NCBI RefSeq assembly: GCF_900607225.1
Contig: NZ_LR027842.1
Coordinates: 2,982,464 to 3,046,463, forward strand
Direction: 5' to 3'
Origin: [Pseudopropionibacterium] massiliense
GTDB taxonomy: Bacteria; Actinomycetota; Actinomycetes; Propionibacteriales; Propionibacteriaceae
DNA: 64,000 nucleotides
Shown here: positions 26,610 through 34,744 of the stretch, piece by piece
Numbering within the stretch: position 1 is the first letter of the stretch
Layout: the number at the start of each line of letters is the position of its first letter
Position numbers and translations under genes: made by a program
Notes under the pieces: model-generated
What the model saw: only the letters and a program-made list of their open reading frames with translations
Databases searched by the model: none
What the model was told of the DNA's origin: nothing

Positions 26610-26806
26610 ACCATCCCACGCGCGCCCAGAGAAGCCCGGGGCCGGATGGTTTCGACACGGGCCACTCCTTCGTCGCGACCCCGCTCAACCAGCTTCGAGA
26701 CGGTTCATCAGCGACACTCCGGCCTTGCCCTGTGAGCTAACTTTGGAGCGTGTCGGCCTGTATTCTGGCCGGCACTTCCCCATCTTTCGTCAATGGAGGT
26801 CCTGGC

Positions 26807-27787
26807 ATGACCTTGCTGACCATCGGCGTGGCGAGCAGCGCGCTGTTCGACCTGACCGAGTCGGATCGTGTTTTCCGCGAACAGGGCGTCGCCGCCTACC
26901 GCGAACACCAGGAGAAACGCCTCGACCGGCCATTGCCGCCCGGGCCCGCGCTGCCCTTCATCCGGCGACTTCTCGGGCTCAACGACGTGCTCTCCGAGGC
27001 GGTGGACGTGATCGTGCTGTCCCGCAACAGCGCCGAATCCGGGCTTCGGGTGATGCGTTCCATCCGCTCGGCCGGGCTACCCATCACCCGCGCGGCCTTC
27101 CGGGAAGGACGCCCCACCTTCGAGTTCATGCCCGCGCTGGAGATGTCGCTGTTCCTGTCCGCCAATCACGACGACGTCTCCGAGGCCTTGGCGAACGGGC
27201 ACCCGGCGGGCACGGTGCTGCGCGGCAGCACGATGCCCGAGGTTGGCAGGGAGCTGCGGATCGCCTTCGACTTCGACGGTGTCCTGGCCGACGACTCCTC
27301 GGAACGCGTGTTCCGTCAGGAGGGCCCGGGGCGCTACGCCCGGAACGAAACCGAGCTGGCCGACGTCCCCCTCTCCCCCGGTCCGCTGACGCCCTTCCTG
27401 GCAGGCCTGAACCGCATCCAGGAGGAGGAGACGACCCTGTCCTCGCAGGATCCCGGCTACGAGCCGCGGTTGCGCATCGCGTTGGTGACCGCACGCTCCG
27501 CCCCGGCCCACGAACGCGCGGTCAACAGCCTCCACTCCTGGGGTCTCAAGGTGGACGACGCCTTCTTCCTCGGCGGCCTGCCGAAGGCCCCCGTCCTGGA
27601 GGTCCTGAACCCCCACATGTTCTTCGACGACCAGCGCGCCAACCTCGACCGCACCCTGCGCACCCCGTCGGTCCACGTCCCCTTCGGAGTGGCCAACGAG
27701 ACCGAGACCGGTCCCGCACCGCTCACCGAGGCCCCGCACCGGGCCCGCCGCGCCGCGCCGGAGAAGGTCCTCGACTTCACTGCCTGA
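26807..27787 (+). CDS. Cytosolic 5'-nucleotidase (NT5C1-like)
   Basis: A 326-residue member of the 5'-nucleotidase family related to eukaryotic cytosolic NT5C1A. The start at 26807 (MTLLTIGVASSALFDL) is preceded by GGAGGTCCTGGC; an in-frame ATG at 26750 lacks such a site. HAD-type active-site motifs are present: FDFDGVLADDSS near residue 155 (nucleophile and acid Asp), VTARSAPAHERA in the middle, FFLGGLPK with the lysine, and FFDDQ. It should dephosphorylate nucleoside monophosphates such as AMP or IMP. It precedes the lipid operon but is separated by 150 bases. Confidence 0.85.
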   Translation: MTLLTIGVASSALFDLTESDRVFREQGVAAYREHQEKRLDRPLPPGPALPFIRRLLGLNDVLSEAVDVIVLSRNSAESGLRVMRSIRSAGLPITRAAFREGRPTFEFMPALEMSLFLSANHDDVSEALANGHPAGTVLRGSTMPEVGRELRIAFDFDGVLADDSSERVFRQEGPGRYARNETELADVPLSPGPLTPFLAGLNRIQEEETTLSSQDPGYEPRLRIALVTARSAPAHERAVNSLHSWGLKVDDAFFLGGLPKAPVLEVLNPHMFFDDQRANLDRTLRTPSVHVPFGVANETETGPAPLTEAPHRARRAAPEKVLDFTA

Positions 27788-27938
27788 CCGGCATCGAGGG
27801 GACACCGACCACCCGAGCAGGGAAAGCAACAAGGCGAAGGCTCCTCGATTGTGGAAACTCGACGAGGCCCGTGACACGGTCCTCAACGTCCCCGTGGCGT
27901 ACTTTCCACCGCTTGCCCCGGCGGGATAGCGTTGCCCC

Positions 27939-28715
27939 ATGGCACGAGCACTGATCACGGGCGCGACCGCCGGCATAGGCAACGCCTTCGCCAAGGAACT
28001 GGCCGCCCGAGGAACCGACCTGGTGCTCGTCGCCCGGGACCACGACCGCCTCCGCGAGGTCGCCGCGGAATTGTCGGAGGTGCACGGAATCGAGGTGGAG
28101 GTGCTGCCCGCCGACCTGTCCGTCCGTGACGACGTGATGAGGGTGGCGCAGCGGCTCGAATCGGGGACCGAGCCCGTCGACATGCTCGTCAACAACGCCG
28201 GGTTCGGGCTGCACGCCTCGCTGCTCGACGCCTCCCAGATCGAACTCCACGAACGCGCCATGGACGTGATGTGCCTGGCGATGCTGATCCTCGGCGGCGC
28301 CGCGGGCCGGGCCATGAAGGCACGGGGCCGGGGTCGGATCATCAACGTCGCCTCCACCTCGGGCGCGATCTTCACCGGCAACTACTCCGCCATCAAGGCG
28401 TGGGCACGCACCTGGTCGACGGCCCTCGCCCTGGAGCTCCGCGGCACCGGTGTCACGGTGACGACCCTGCTGCCCGGCTGGGTGCGCACCGAGTTCCACC
28501 AGCGCGCCGGGATCAGCGCCACGAACCTGCCGTCGTTCGTGTGGATCGATGCCGGCGAACTGGTCAGGCAGTGCCTGCGGGACGTCGAGAAGGGCCGCAT
28601 CGAGTCGGTACCGACGAAACGCTGGAAGGCGTCGTTGTTCATCGCGGATCATGGACCCCGGAGATTCATCCGCTGGTTCTCCCGCAAGCTGTCCGCTAGC
28701 AGAAGGAAGCGCTGA
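27939..28715 (+). CDS. Short-chain dehydrogenase/reductase, candidate acyl/alkyl-DHAP reductase
   Basis: A 258-residue SDR: cofactor loop TGATAGIG at 7-14, NNAGFG near 85, catalytic Ser in STSGAI near 140, and Tyr/Lys in NYSAIKAW near 148-152. The sequence is of the DltE/17-beta-HSD12-like type, which includes keto reductases of lipid metabolism. It starts the plus-strand unit SDR-PlsC-AGPS, four bases ahead of the acyltransferase. That context suggests reduction of 1-acyl- or 1-alkyl-DHAP, the role of SDR protein PexRAP in animals. The exact substrate is inferred from neighbours. Confidence 0.85.
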   Translation: MARALITGATAGIGNAFAKELAARGTDLVLVARDHDRLREVAAELSEVHGIEVEVLPADLSVRDDVMRVAQRLESGTEPVDMLVNNAGFGLHASLLDASQIELHERAMDVMCLAMLILGGAAGRAMKARGRGRIINVASTSGAIFTGNYSAIKAWARTWSTALALELRGTGVTVTTLLPGWVRTEFHQRAGISATNLPSFVWIDAGELVRQCLRDVEKGRIESVPTKRWKASLFIADHGPRRFIRWFSRKLSASRRKR

Positions 28716-28719
28716 AGAC

Positions 28720-29538
28720 ATGGCGAAGGTCCCGAAACCGGGTAAGCACGCCTCCAAGTTGAATGCATCCACCCGTCAGGCCGCGCAGATGCTGCTGCTG
28801 AAACCGACGATGTGGCGGCTGTTGCGCGTCCACGTCCACGGCAAGGCGAACCTGGATGGCCTGGAGGCACCGTGTGTGGTGTTCGCCAACCACTCCTCCC
28901 ACCTGGACACCCCCCTGATCTACGGGGCGCTGCCGAACCGGATCTCGAAATACCTGGCGGCGGGCGCGGCGCGCGACTACTTCTACGACAAGTGGTGGAA
29001 GGCCGGGCCGATGTCGTTGTTCTTCAACGGCTACCCCATCGACCGGGGCAAGGACAACGATCCGAAGAAACGCAACGTCAGGGGTCTGTCGGCGGCGCTC
29101 CTCGACGCCGGGGTGCCGCTGCTGATCTACCCGGAGGGGTCGCGTTCCCGCACGGGCGCGATGGGCCCGTTCAAACCGGGCGTGGCGGCGCTGTGCATCT
29201 CCCGGCAGATTCCCGCCGTCCCGATCGCCCTGATCGGCGCGCACGCCGCCTGGCCGAGCAACCAGAAGCACCTTCCCAAGGGACGCCCCATCGTGCACGT
29301 CGTCATAGGGCGGCCCATGACGCCGCTGCGCGGCGAGATCGCCCACGAATTCAACGAACGGATGCGCCGCCAGGTGCTCGAACTCCACGACACCACGGCG
29401 CGCGCCTATGGGGCCAGGACACTCGACGAGTACGCCCGGGCCGCCGCTCTCGGAAAGGCGGAGAAGACCGAGGTCACCGCCCTGGCGGAGGACGCCCGGG
29501 CCCGCGCTGACCAGCAGGACCACCAGGAGGACCAATGA
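28720..29538 (+). CDS. PlsC-type acylglycerol-phosphate acyltransferase
   Basis: A 272-residue acyltransferase. The ATG at 28720 (MAKVPKPGKH) directly follows the SDR stop. The HX4D catalytic motif reads NHSSHLD near residue 57, followed by the substrate block YPIDRGKD near 105 and YPEGSRSR near 137. It should acylate the sn-2 position of lysophosphatidate or of 1-alkyl-glycerol-3-phosphate. Its stop overlaps the AGPS start by four bases (ATGA), showing close coupling to an ether-lipid enzyme. Confidence 0.88.
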   Translation: MAKVPKPGKHASKLNASTRQAAQMLLLKPTMWRLLRVHVHGKANLDGLEAPCVVFANHSSHLDTPLIYGALPNRISKYLAAGAARDYFYDKWWKAGPMSLFFNGYPIDRGKDNDPKKRNVRGLSAALLDAGVPLLIYPEGSRSRTGAMGPFKPGVAALCISRQIPAVPIALIGAHAAWPSNQKHLPKGRPIVHVVIGRPMTPLRGEIAHEFNERMRRQVLELHDTTARAYGARTLDEYARAAALGKAEKTEVTALAEDARARADQQDHQEDQ

Positions 29539-31241
29539 TCGACGGCGTCAAGCAGCACAAGTGGTGGGGTTGGGGCGAGGAGGGCCGTTCGTACCATCAC
29601 GACGACAAACCGAAGTTCGCCCCCTTCGTGAAGAAACTGGTCGGCGTCGACATCAACGAGCCGGTCACCCCGATGCCGCAGCTCTCGGACCTGGAGGTTC
29701 CGGCATCGCGCCTGGAACCGGAACTGCGTGATTCCCTGATCGGGATCTCCGGCGCCGAGTACGTGCAGTCCGATGACGAGACCCGCGTCGTCCACGGCCT
29801 CGGGAAGGGGGTGCGCGACCTGATGCGGGTGCGCGCCGGCGAGTTCGGCCGGCTGCCCGACGTGGTGGTCTATCCCGCCAACGAGGACGAGGTGGCGCGG
29901 ATCGTCGACGTGGCGGTGGCGGCCGACGCGGTGGTGATCCCGTTCGGCGGGGGCTCCAACATCGTCGCCGCCCTGGAGGCCGAACCCGGCGAGCAACGGC
30001 AGGTGGTCTCGGTGAACCTGGGGCGGATGAACCGGGTGCTCGCCATCGACGAACAGTCCGGGCTGGCACACATCCAGGCGGGCGTGTTCGGCCCCGACAT
30101 GGAGGAACAGCTCCAGGCGCGCGGCTGGACGATGGGACACCAGCCCGACTCGTTCGTGTGGTCGACACTGGGCGGGTGGATCGCGACCCGCAGCTCCGGC
30201 ATGCAGTCCGACAAGTACGGCGACATCGCCGACATCTGCCGCGGCCTGCGCATGGTGATGCCCGGCCAGGTCCTGTCGCTGCGGCCGCTGCCGTCGACGT
30301 CGTCCGGCCCGAGCGTGCGTGAGATGGTGCTGGGATCGGAGGGGCGCCTGGGAATCATCACCTCGGCGTGGGTGAACGTGCACCGCATCCCGGAGGTGCG
30401 GGAGATCCAGGCCTACTTCTTCCCCACCTACGAGAACGGGTTGAAGGCGTGCGAGCAGATCGTCTCCTCCGACGCCTCCGTCATGATGGCCCGTGTCTCG
30501 GACGCCATCGAGACGCAGTACATCATGGCCAACGGGAAACGCTCCTCGAAGCTGTCGTCGCTGCTCAGCAAGGGCATCGAGAAGCTCATGCTGGCCAAGG
30601 GATGGGACCTGGAGCAGATCGCCATGGCCTTCGTCGGTTTCGAGGGGTCGCCGAACCACGTCACCTACGAGAAGGGGCTCGTCGGCAAGATCGTGCGTGC
30701 CAACGGCGGGCTGGGGGTCGGCAAGGGACCGGGCGCCCTCTACGACCAGAAGAAGTACGACACCCCCTACATCCGCGATTTCATGCTGGACCACGGCATG
30801 ATCTGCGACGTCTCCGAGACCTCCACGCCGTGGCGCTACGCGGCCGAGATCCACACCAGGACCGTCGCCGCCGCCCTGAAGGCCATGGAGGAGAGGGGGG
30901 TCAGGGGAACGGTGTTCTGTCACCTGTCGCACTCCTACCACTCGGGTGCCTGCCAGTACTTCACCTTCGCCATCGCCGACGACTCCGCCGAGGCCATGGA
31001 CACCTACGACGCCGTCAAGCGCGCCATCCAGCAGTCGTTCATCGACTGCCACGGCACGGTCTCGCACCACCACGGCGTCGGGGAGGAGCACTCCCCCTGG
31101 ATGGACCAGGACATTTCCCCGGCGGGCGTGTTCATCCAGCGGACGCTGTTCGAGGGCGTCGACCCCGGGCGCAACCTGAACCCCGGCAAGATCGTCCACG
31201 AGGGCCGACCCGGCGTCTCGTCGAACTCCCGAGACGCCTGA
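29535..31241 (+). CDS. Alkyl-DHAP synthase family FAD enzyme
   Basis: A 568-residue FAD-linked oxidase-type protein. Domains: N-terminal lipid-enzyme segment (KWWGWGEEG), an FAD_binding_4 domain with PFGGGSNIV near residue 136, and the FAD-linked oxidase C-terminal domain. The AGPS hallmarks are visible: 'QPDSFVWSTLGGWIATRSSGMQ' near 197, SHSYHSGACQYF near 470 and the histidine cluster HHHGVGEEH near 511. AGPS exchanges the acyl chain of acyl-DHAP for a fatty alcohol, making the ether bond. With the SDR and PlsC it forms a plausible ether-lipid (plasmalogen precursor) unit. Confidence 0.85.
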   Translation: MIDGVKQHKWWGWGEEGRSYHHDDKPKFAPFVKKLVGVDINEPVTPMPQLSDLEVPASRLEPELRDSLIGISGAEYVQSDDETRVVHGLGKGVRDLMRVRAGEFGRLPDVVVYPANEDEVARIVDVAVAADAVVIPFGGGSNIVAALEAEPGEQRQVVSVNLGRMNRVLAIDEQSGLAHIQAGVFGPDMEEQLQARGWTMGHQPDSFVWSTLGGWIATRSSGMQSDKYGDIADICRGLRMVMPGQVLSLRPLPSTSSGPSVREMVLGSEGRLGIITSAWVNVHRIPEVREIQAYFFPTYENGLKACEQIVSSDASVMMARVSDAIETQYIMANGKRSSKLSSLLSKGIEKLMLAKGWDLEQIAMAFVGFEGSPNHVTYEKGLVGKIVRANGGLGVGKGPGALYDQKKYDTPYIRDFMLDHGMICDVSETSTPWRYAAEIHTRTVAAALKAMEERGVRGTVFCHLSHSYHSGACQYFTFAIADDSAEAMDTYDAVKRAIQQSFIDCHGTVSHHHGVGEEHSPWMDQDISPAGVFIQRTLFEGVDPGRNLNPGKIVHEGRPGVSSNSRDA

Positions 31242-31249
31242 GGTCGCAC

Positions 31250-31545
31250 GGCTCCCTCTCCCCGAGCCGGTCGAACCAGCACCTGAGCGCCTCTTTCCGT
31301 GAAGCTGGTTGAGCCAGCACGTGAGCGCCCTTTCCCTCAAGCTGGTTGAGCCAGCACGTGAGCGCCAGCGAACGGCTGAGTCGAAACCACCACTGACGCC
31401 CGGTAGCCAGACCCGACCACGGTCACCATGGTTTCGACACGACCAGCTCGCAGAGCGAGCAGGGCGGCTCAACCAACTTCCAGCCCCCGAAGCCGGTCGA
31501 ACCGGGCCGCGTGGGACGAGCGGCCCGGCTCGAAACCTTCCGACG
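31250..31545. repeat. GGTTGAGC/GGTTTCGA repeat cluster
   Basis: Several degenerate units follow the AGPS gene: GAGCCGGTCGAACCAGCAC, AAGCTGGTTGAGCCAGCACG (twice), ATGGTTTCGACACGACCAGC, and GGCTCAACCAACTTCCAGCC. They occupy nearly the whole 310-base gap to the next, convergent gene. The same words appear near 3.23, 17.0, 26.6 and 48.6 kb. No gene is seen here. Confidence 0.65.
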
Positions 31546-31551
31546 GTCGTC

Positions 31552-32598
31552 TCACCCCACCCGGGCGCGGCCCCGTAGTCCTTCGAGCAGCTCCACGACC
31601 CCTCCGGGCGGCGGTTTGACCCGTGGCGGCGGCCTCCCCCGGCATCTCGGACAGGTGGCCACACTCCCCTTCCATCCCCGCTGTCGGAGAGCGAACCCCA
31701 CCTCGTTCGCCACTCGGCAGGGTTCGTTCAGCACGTCGGACCAGCCGTAGCGCAACGTCGTCCATCCGAGGTTGAGCACGGTCCGGTTGTCCCGGAGCCG
31801 GTCCTGCACCGCGTCGTGGAACTCCCGACCGTCGAGTTCCACCACCAACCCGTGGTCGGGGTAGGTGCCGTCGAACCGGGCCCCTGCTAGCCGCCGGTCC
31901 TGACGAACCATGGCGGGCAACCGGTGCGCCCGTTCGACGTGCCAGAGGTAGCGCCACTCCAGGATGCTCTCGATCCCTTCCCCCGCTGTGGAGGTCAGGA
32001 GCAACACGGCGGCACGATGCCTGACGCGTGCAGGTTCCACGAAGGCCCGTTCGACCTCGCCGGGGCACAGCAGCCCTCTGGAGATTCCGGTGGCCACGGC
32101 GTGGATCAGTTCGTCCTCGGTGGCGTCGCGGGCGTAGTCGACCAGGCTGGCGGCCGGCGGCAGCCGCGGGGGTTTCCCGACCGCGGGACGGTGTCCCACG
32201 CGGTACTCGATACTCCATCCTTCGAAGGAGAACCGGACGCGCCGGGATGTTCTCGGCAGCCAGATCACGATACGGCCGGGTTCGCGGCGGGTGATGCCGT
32301 TGAGATGAGTGGCGGCCTCGGATCCGGCGACAGCGCCCACACCACCACGCAGCAGACCGGACCACAGCAGCGACTCCCACGTGGGCCTCCTGAAGCACAC
32401 AATGCCGTGGGCGATGTGCACCCATCCCCTGCCGGTCAGCCCACGGATAACGGCACGGCTCACCCCAGCTGCGGTGAGCTGGGCAGTCGTGAGAACCCCA
32501 GCTTGGGTGCGCGCACGACGACGGAGTGGCTCGGGAAGGATGGTTCTGGAGGTCACATCGTCATCATGGGCGGCGAAATCTGCGATTCGCCAGGCCAC
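31552..32598 (-). CDS. AbiEi-like winged helix plus DUF559/Vsr-type nuclease domain
   Basis: A 348-residue protein. The N-terminal part (ARTQAGVLTTAQLTAAGVSR, then RGWVHIAHGIVC) is the winged-helix found in AbiEi-type antitoxin-like proteins. The C-terminal part has an endonuclease-like core (FDGTYPDHGLVVELDGREFH, then TVLNLGWTTLRYGWSDV), as in DUF559/Vsr-related proteins, and a CPRCRG zinc-knuckle-like pair. Proteins with this layout are very common in actinobacteria; no role has been proven and no AbiEii toxin is adjacent. Start uncertain: the N-terminal 15 residues could be leader. Confidence 0.7.
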   Translation of the reverse strand: MAWRIADFAAHDDDVTSRTILPEPLRRRARTQAGVLTTAQLTAAGVSRAVIRGLTGRGWVHIAHGIVCFRRPTWESLLWSGLLRGGVGAVAGSEAATHLNGITRREPGRIVIWLPRTSRRVRFSFEGWSIEYRVGHRPAVGKPPRLPPAASLVDYARDATEDELIHAVATGISRGLLCPGEVERAFVEPARVRHRAAVLLLTSTAGEGIESILEWRYLWHVERAHRLPAMVRQDRRLAGARFDGTYPDHGLVVELDGREFHDAVQDRLRDNRTVLNLGWTTLRYGWSDVLNEPCRVANEVGFALRQRGWKGSVATCPRCRGRPPPRVKPPPGGVVELLEGLRGRARVG

Positions 32599-32714
32599 CT
32601 CCCACCTGTGGAAAACACCGTCATTTCTACTACCTATTGTCGCATGTGATTACTACGACTTGTAGTTCTTAACGAACGTCAAGAACGCCCAGATGAAACT
32701 TTGTACGACATCGT

Positions 32715-32750
32715 GAAAGATTTTGTATCGTATACGCTACAAAATCTTTC
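32715..32750. promoter_or_regulatory. 36-bp AT-rich near-perfect palindrome
   Basis: GAAAGATTTTGTA (32715-32727), centre TCGTATACGC, and TACAAAATCTTTC (32738-32750). Only one base pair of the 36-base palindrome is mismatched. It is strikingly AT-rich for this genome, with no T-run following on either side, so an operator is more likely than a terminator. It sits about 120 bases before the AbiEi-like gene and just after the 3' end of the BlaI-type gene. Confidence 0.6.
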
Positions 32751-32773
32751 CAAATGACATAATGCGCACCCGG

Positions 32774-33106
32774 TCAGGGGACGGAGGAAGACGAAGACAG
32801 CGACTCGGCCAGGAGGCGCAGGGCCTCGTCGCGAACTTCAGCGGGCACGTCTCGAAGAAGGTCGGCCATCTCACGGGCCAGGACCACCGACTGCGGATCA
32901 GCTGGTTCATAACACCACGCGCGGCCTCGACGCTCGCGTTTGGCAAGGCATTTCTTCGCGAGCCGGTCCAGCACCGTCATGACGGTGGTGTAGGCCAGGT
33001 CCCGGTCACGCGCCAAGAGCTCCTGAACCTCGGCAACGGTCAGCGGCTCACCGGCCCGCCACAGCAGCACCATCACCTGCTGTTCCAGCTCGCCCCGGGA
33101 CACCAT
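32774..33106 (-). CDS. BlaI/MecI/CopY-family transcriptional repressor
   Basis: A 110-residue repressor with the BlaI-type winged helix: LEQQVMVLLWRAGEPLTVAE at residues 8-27, then YTTVMTVLDRLAKKCLAKRE (recognition helix and wing), then a dimerisation helix EVRDEALRLLAESL. The C-terminus is a Ser-rich tail. It is divergent from cydABDC with 140 bases between, so it may control the bd oxidase. No BlaR sensor or beta-lactamase is near. Confidence 0.85.
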   Translation of the reverse strand: MVSRGELEQQVMVLLWRAGEPLTVAEVQELLARDRDLAYTTVMTVLDRLAKKCLAKRERRGRAWCYEPADPQSVVLAREMADLLRDVPAEVRDEALRLLAESLSSSSSVP

Positions 33107-33192
33107 GACGACATTCTACGGGCGGCCGGTTCCCCTCACCCGCAACGCCGCCCGGAAGTACCGTGGCCGAATGCCCACAACAAACCCATCGG

Positions 33193-33212
33193 GACATCTT
33201 GTCGACATCTTG
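33193..33212. promoter_or_regulatory. GACATCTTG direct repeats before cydA
   Basis: GACATCTTG occurs at 33193-33201 and 33204-33212, offset by 11 bases, one helical turn. It lies 34-53 bases before the cydA ATG and between cydA and the divergent BlaI-type gene. A site for a regulator of either gene is likely. Confidence 0.4.
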
Positions 33213-33245
33213 AAACATGACATTCCGACGTAGTAGGTTCCGCCC

Positions 33246-34730
33246 ATGGACCCGGTCGCAATAGCGCGGTGGCAATTTGGGATCACCACCGTCTACCACT
33301 TTCTCTTCGTGCCGATCACGATCGCGATGTCGATGCTCGTGGCGGTGCTCCAGACGATCTGGGTGCGCACCGGCAAGGAGCAGTACCTGCGACTGACGAA
33401 GTTCTTCGGGAAGCTGTTCCTCATCAACTTCGCCCTCGGCGTGGTGACGGGCATCGTCCAGGAGTTCCAGTTCGGGATGAACTGGTCGGAGTACTCCCGC
33501 TTCGTCGGCGACGTCTTCGGCGCCCCCCTGGCGTTGGAGGCGTTGATCGCCTTCTTCCTCGAATCCACCTTCCTGGGGCTGTGGATCTTCGGCTGGGACA
33601 AGCTGCCGAGGAAGATCCACCTGGCCTGCATCTACGCCGCGGCCATCGGAACCCTGTTGTCGTCGACCTTCATCCTGGCCGCGAACTCCTGGATGCAGAA
33701 CCCGGTGGGCACCAGATTCAACGCCGAGCTGGGCCGCGCCGAGATCGCCGGGCTGGACGGTTTCCTGGCGATCATGACCAACCCGCTGCTGCGGTCCGCG
33801 ACCCCGCACATCGTCTTCGCCTCCTACATGGTGGCCGGTGGCCTGATCGCGGGCATCTCGGCCTGGCACCTGGCCCGCGCCAACGGCCTGGCGGAGGTTC
33901 CCGAGGCGGACGTGAAGGCCTACCGGTGGGCGACGAAGTTCGGCGCCTGGGTCCTGATCGCGGGCTCCGCGTTCACCTTCCTCACCGGAGACGCACAGGC
34001 CAAGGACATCACCAAGCTCCAGCCGTCGAAGATCGCCGCGGCGGAGGGAGCCTTCGAGGACACCGGTGATTTCTCGCTGCTGACCATCCCCAACGCCGAC
34101 CAGACCGGCACCGTCATCGACATCAAGATTCCCGGCGTCCTGTCGTTCATCGCCGGGGTTCCGCAGATCAAGGGCATCGACACCATCCGCGAGCAGTACG
34201 CCGAACACGGATACTCGAAGCAGGACGGTTCGCGAACCGAGATCCAGGCCGAGTACGCACCCGAGCTGGCCAACAGGTACGGCGGCATCAACCCGATCCC
34301 CGACGTGAACGCCACCTACTGGTCGTTCCGGCTCATGATGGTTTTCGGCGGGGCAGGAATGCTGATCGGCGTGCTCCTGCTGTGGGTGACCCGGAAGGGA
34401 CGTTCACCGAAACCGTCGAGGCTGTGGACGACGCTGATGGCCGCGATGCCGTTGCTTCCGCTGTTCGGGATCTCGTTCGGCTGGATCTTCACCGAGATGG
34501 GACGCCAACCCTGGCTGGTGGCCGGTGTCATGCCCACCGAGGCGGGCATCTCCCCCACCGCGAGCGCCGGGGACGTGCTGTTCTCCCTGATCGTCTACAC
34601 GCTGCTGTACGGCCTGCTGGCGGTGATCGAGGTCGGGTTGTTCCTCCACTACACGGTCAAGGGACTGCCCGAGGTGACCGATCCGAAGGTCTCCGAGGAT
34701 CCCGACGCCCCCATGTCCTTCGCGTACTGA
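33246..34730 (+). CDS. cydA: Cytochrome bd ubiquinol/menaquinol oxidase subunit I
   Basis: A 494-residue membrane protein starting MDPVAIARWQFGITTVYHF; His18 is the heme b595 ligand position. Nine transmembrane segments are expected. GRQPW near residue 419, the quinol-linked signature, is present. The region between helices 6 and 7 (the Q-loop, near residues 250-330) is moderately long and hydrophilic. With CydB it reduces oxygen to water with high affinity, using menaquinol in actinobacteria. First gene of cydABDC. Confidence 0.96.
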   Translation: MDPVAIARWQFGITTVYHFLFVPITIAMSMLVAVLQTIWVRTGKEQYLRLTKFFGKLFLINFALGVVTGIVQEFQFGMNWSEYSRFVGDVFGAPLALEALIAFFLESTFLGLWIFGWDKLPRKIHLACIYAAAIGTLLSSTFILAANSWMQNPVGTRFNAELGRAEIAGLDGFLAIMTNPLLRSATPHIVFASYMVAGGLIAGISAWHLARANGLAEVPEADVKAYRWATKFGAWVLIAGSAFTFLTGDAQAKDITKLQPSKIAAAEGAFEDTGDFSLLTIPNADQTGTVIDIKIPGVLSFIAGVPQIKGIDTIREQYAEHGYSKQDGSRTEIQAEYAPELANRYGGINPIPDVNATYWSFRLMMVFGGAGMLIGVLLLWVTRKGRSPKPSRLWTTLMAAMPLLPLFGISFGWIFTEMGRQPWLVAGVMPTEAGISPTASAGDVLFSLIVYTLLYGLLAVIEVGLFLHYTVKGLPEVTDPKVSEDPDAPMSFAY

Positions 34731-34744
34731 GCTGGAGAGTTGCC

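Noticed and set aside
23264-26665. Minus-strand frame of more than 1100 codons
   Set aside because: It is the antisense of pta-ackA, rich in Arg/Gly/Val/His, with no protein family character.
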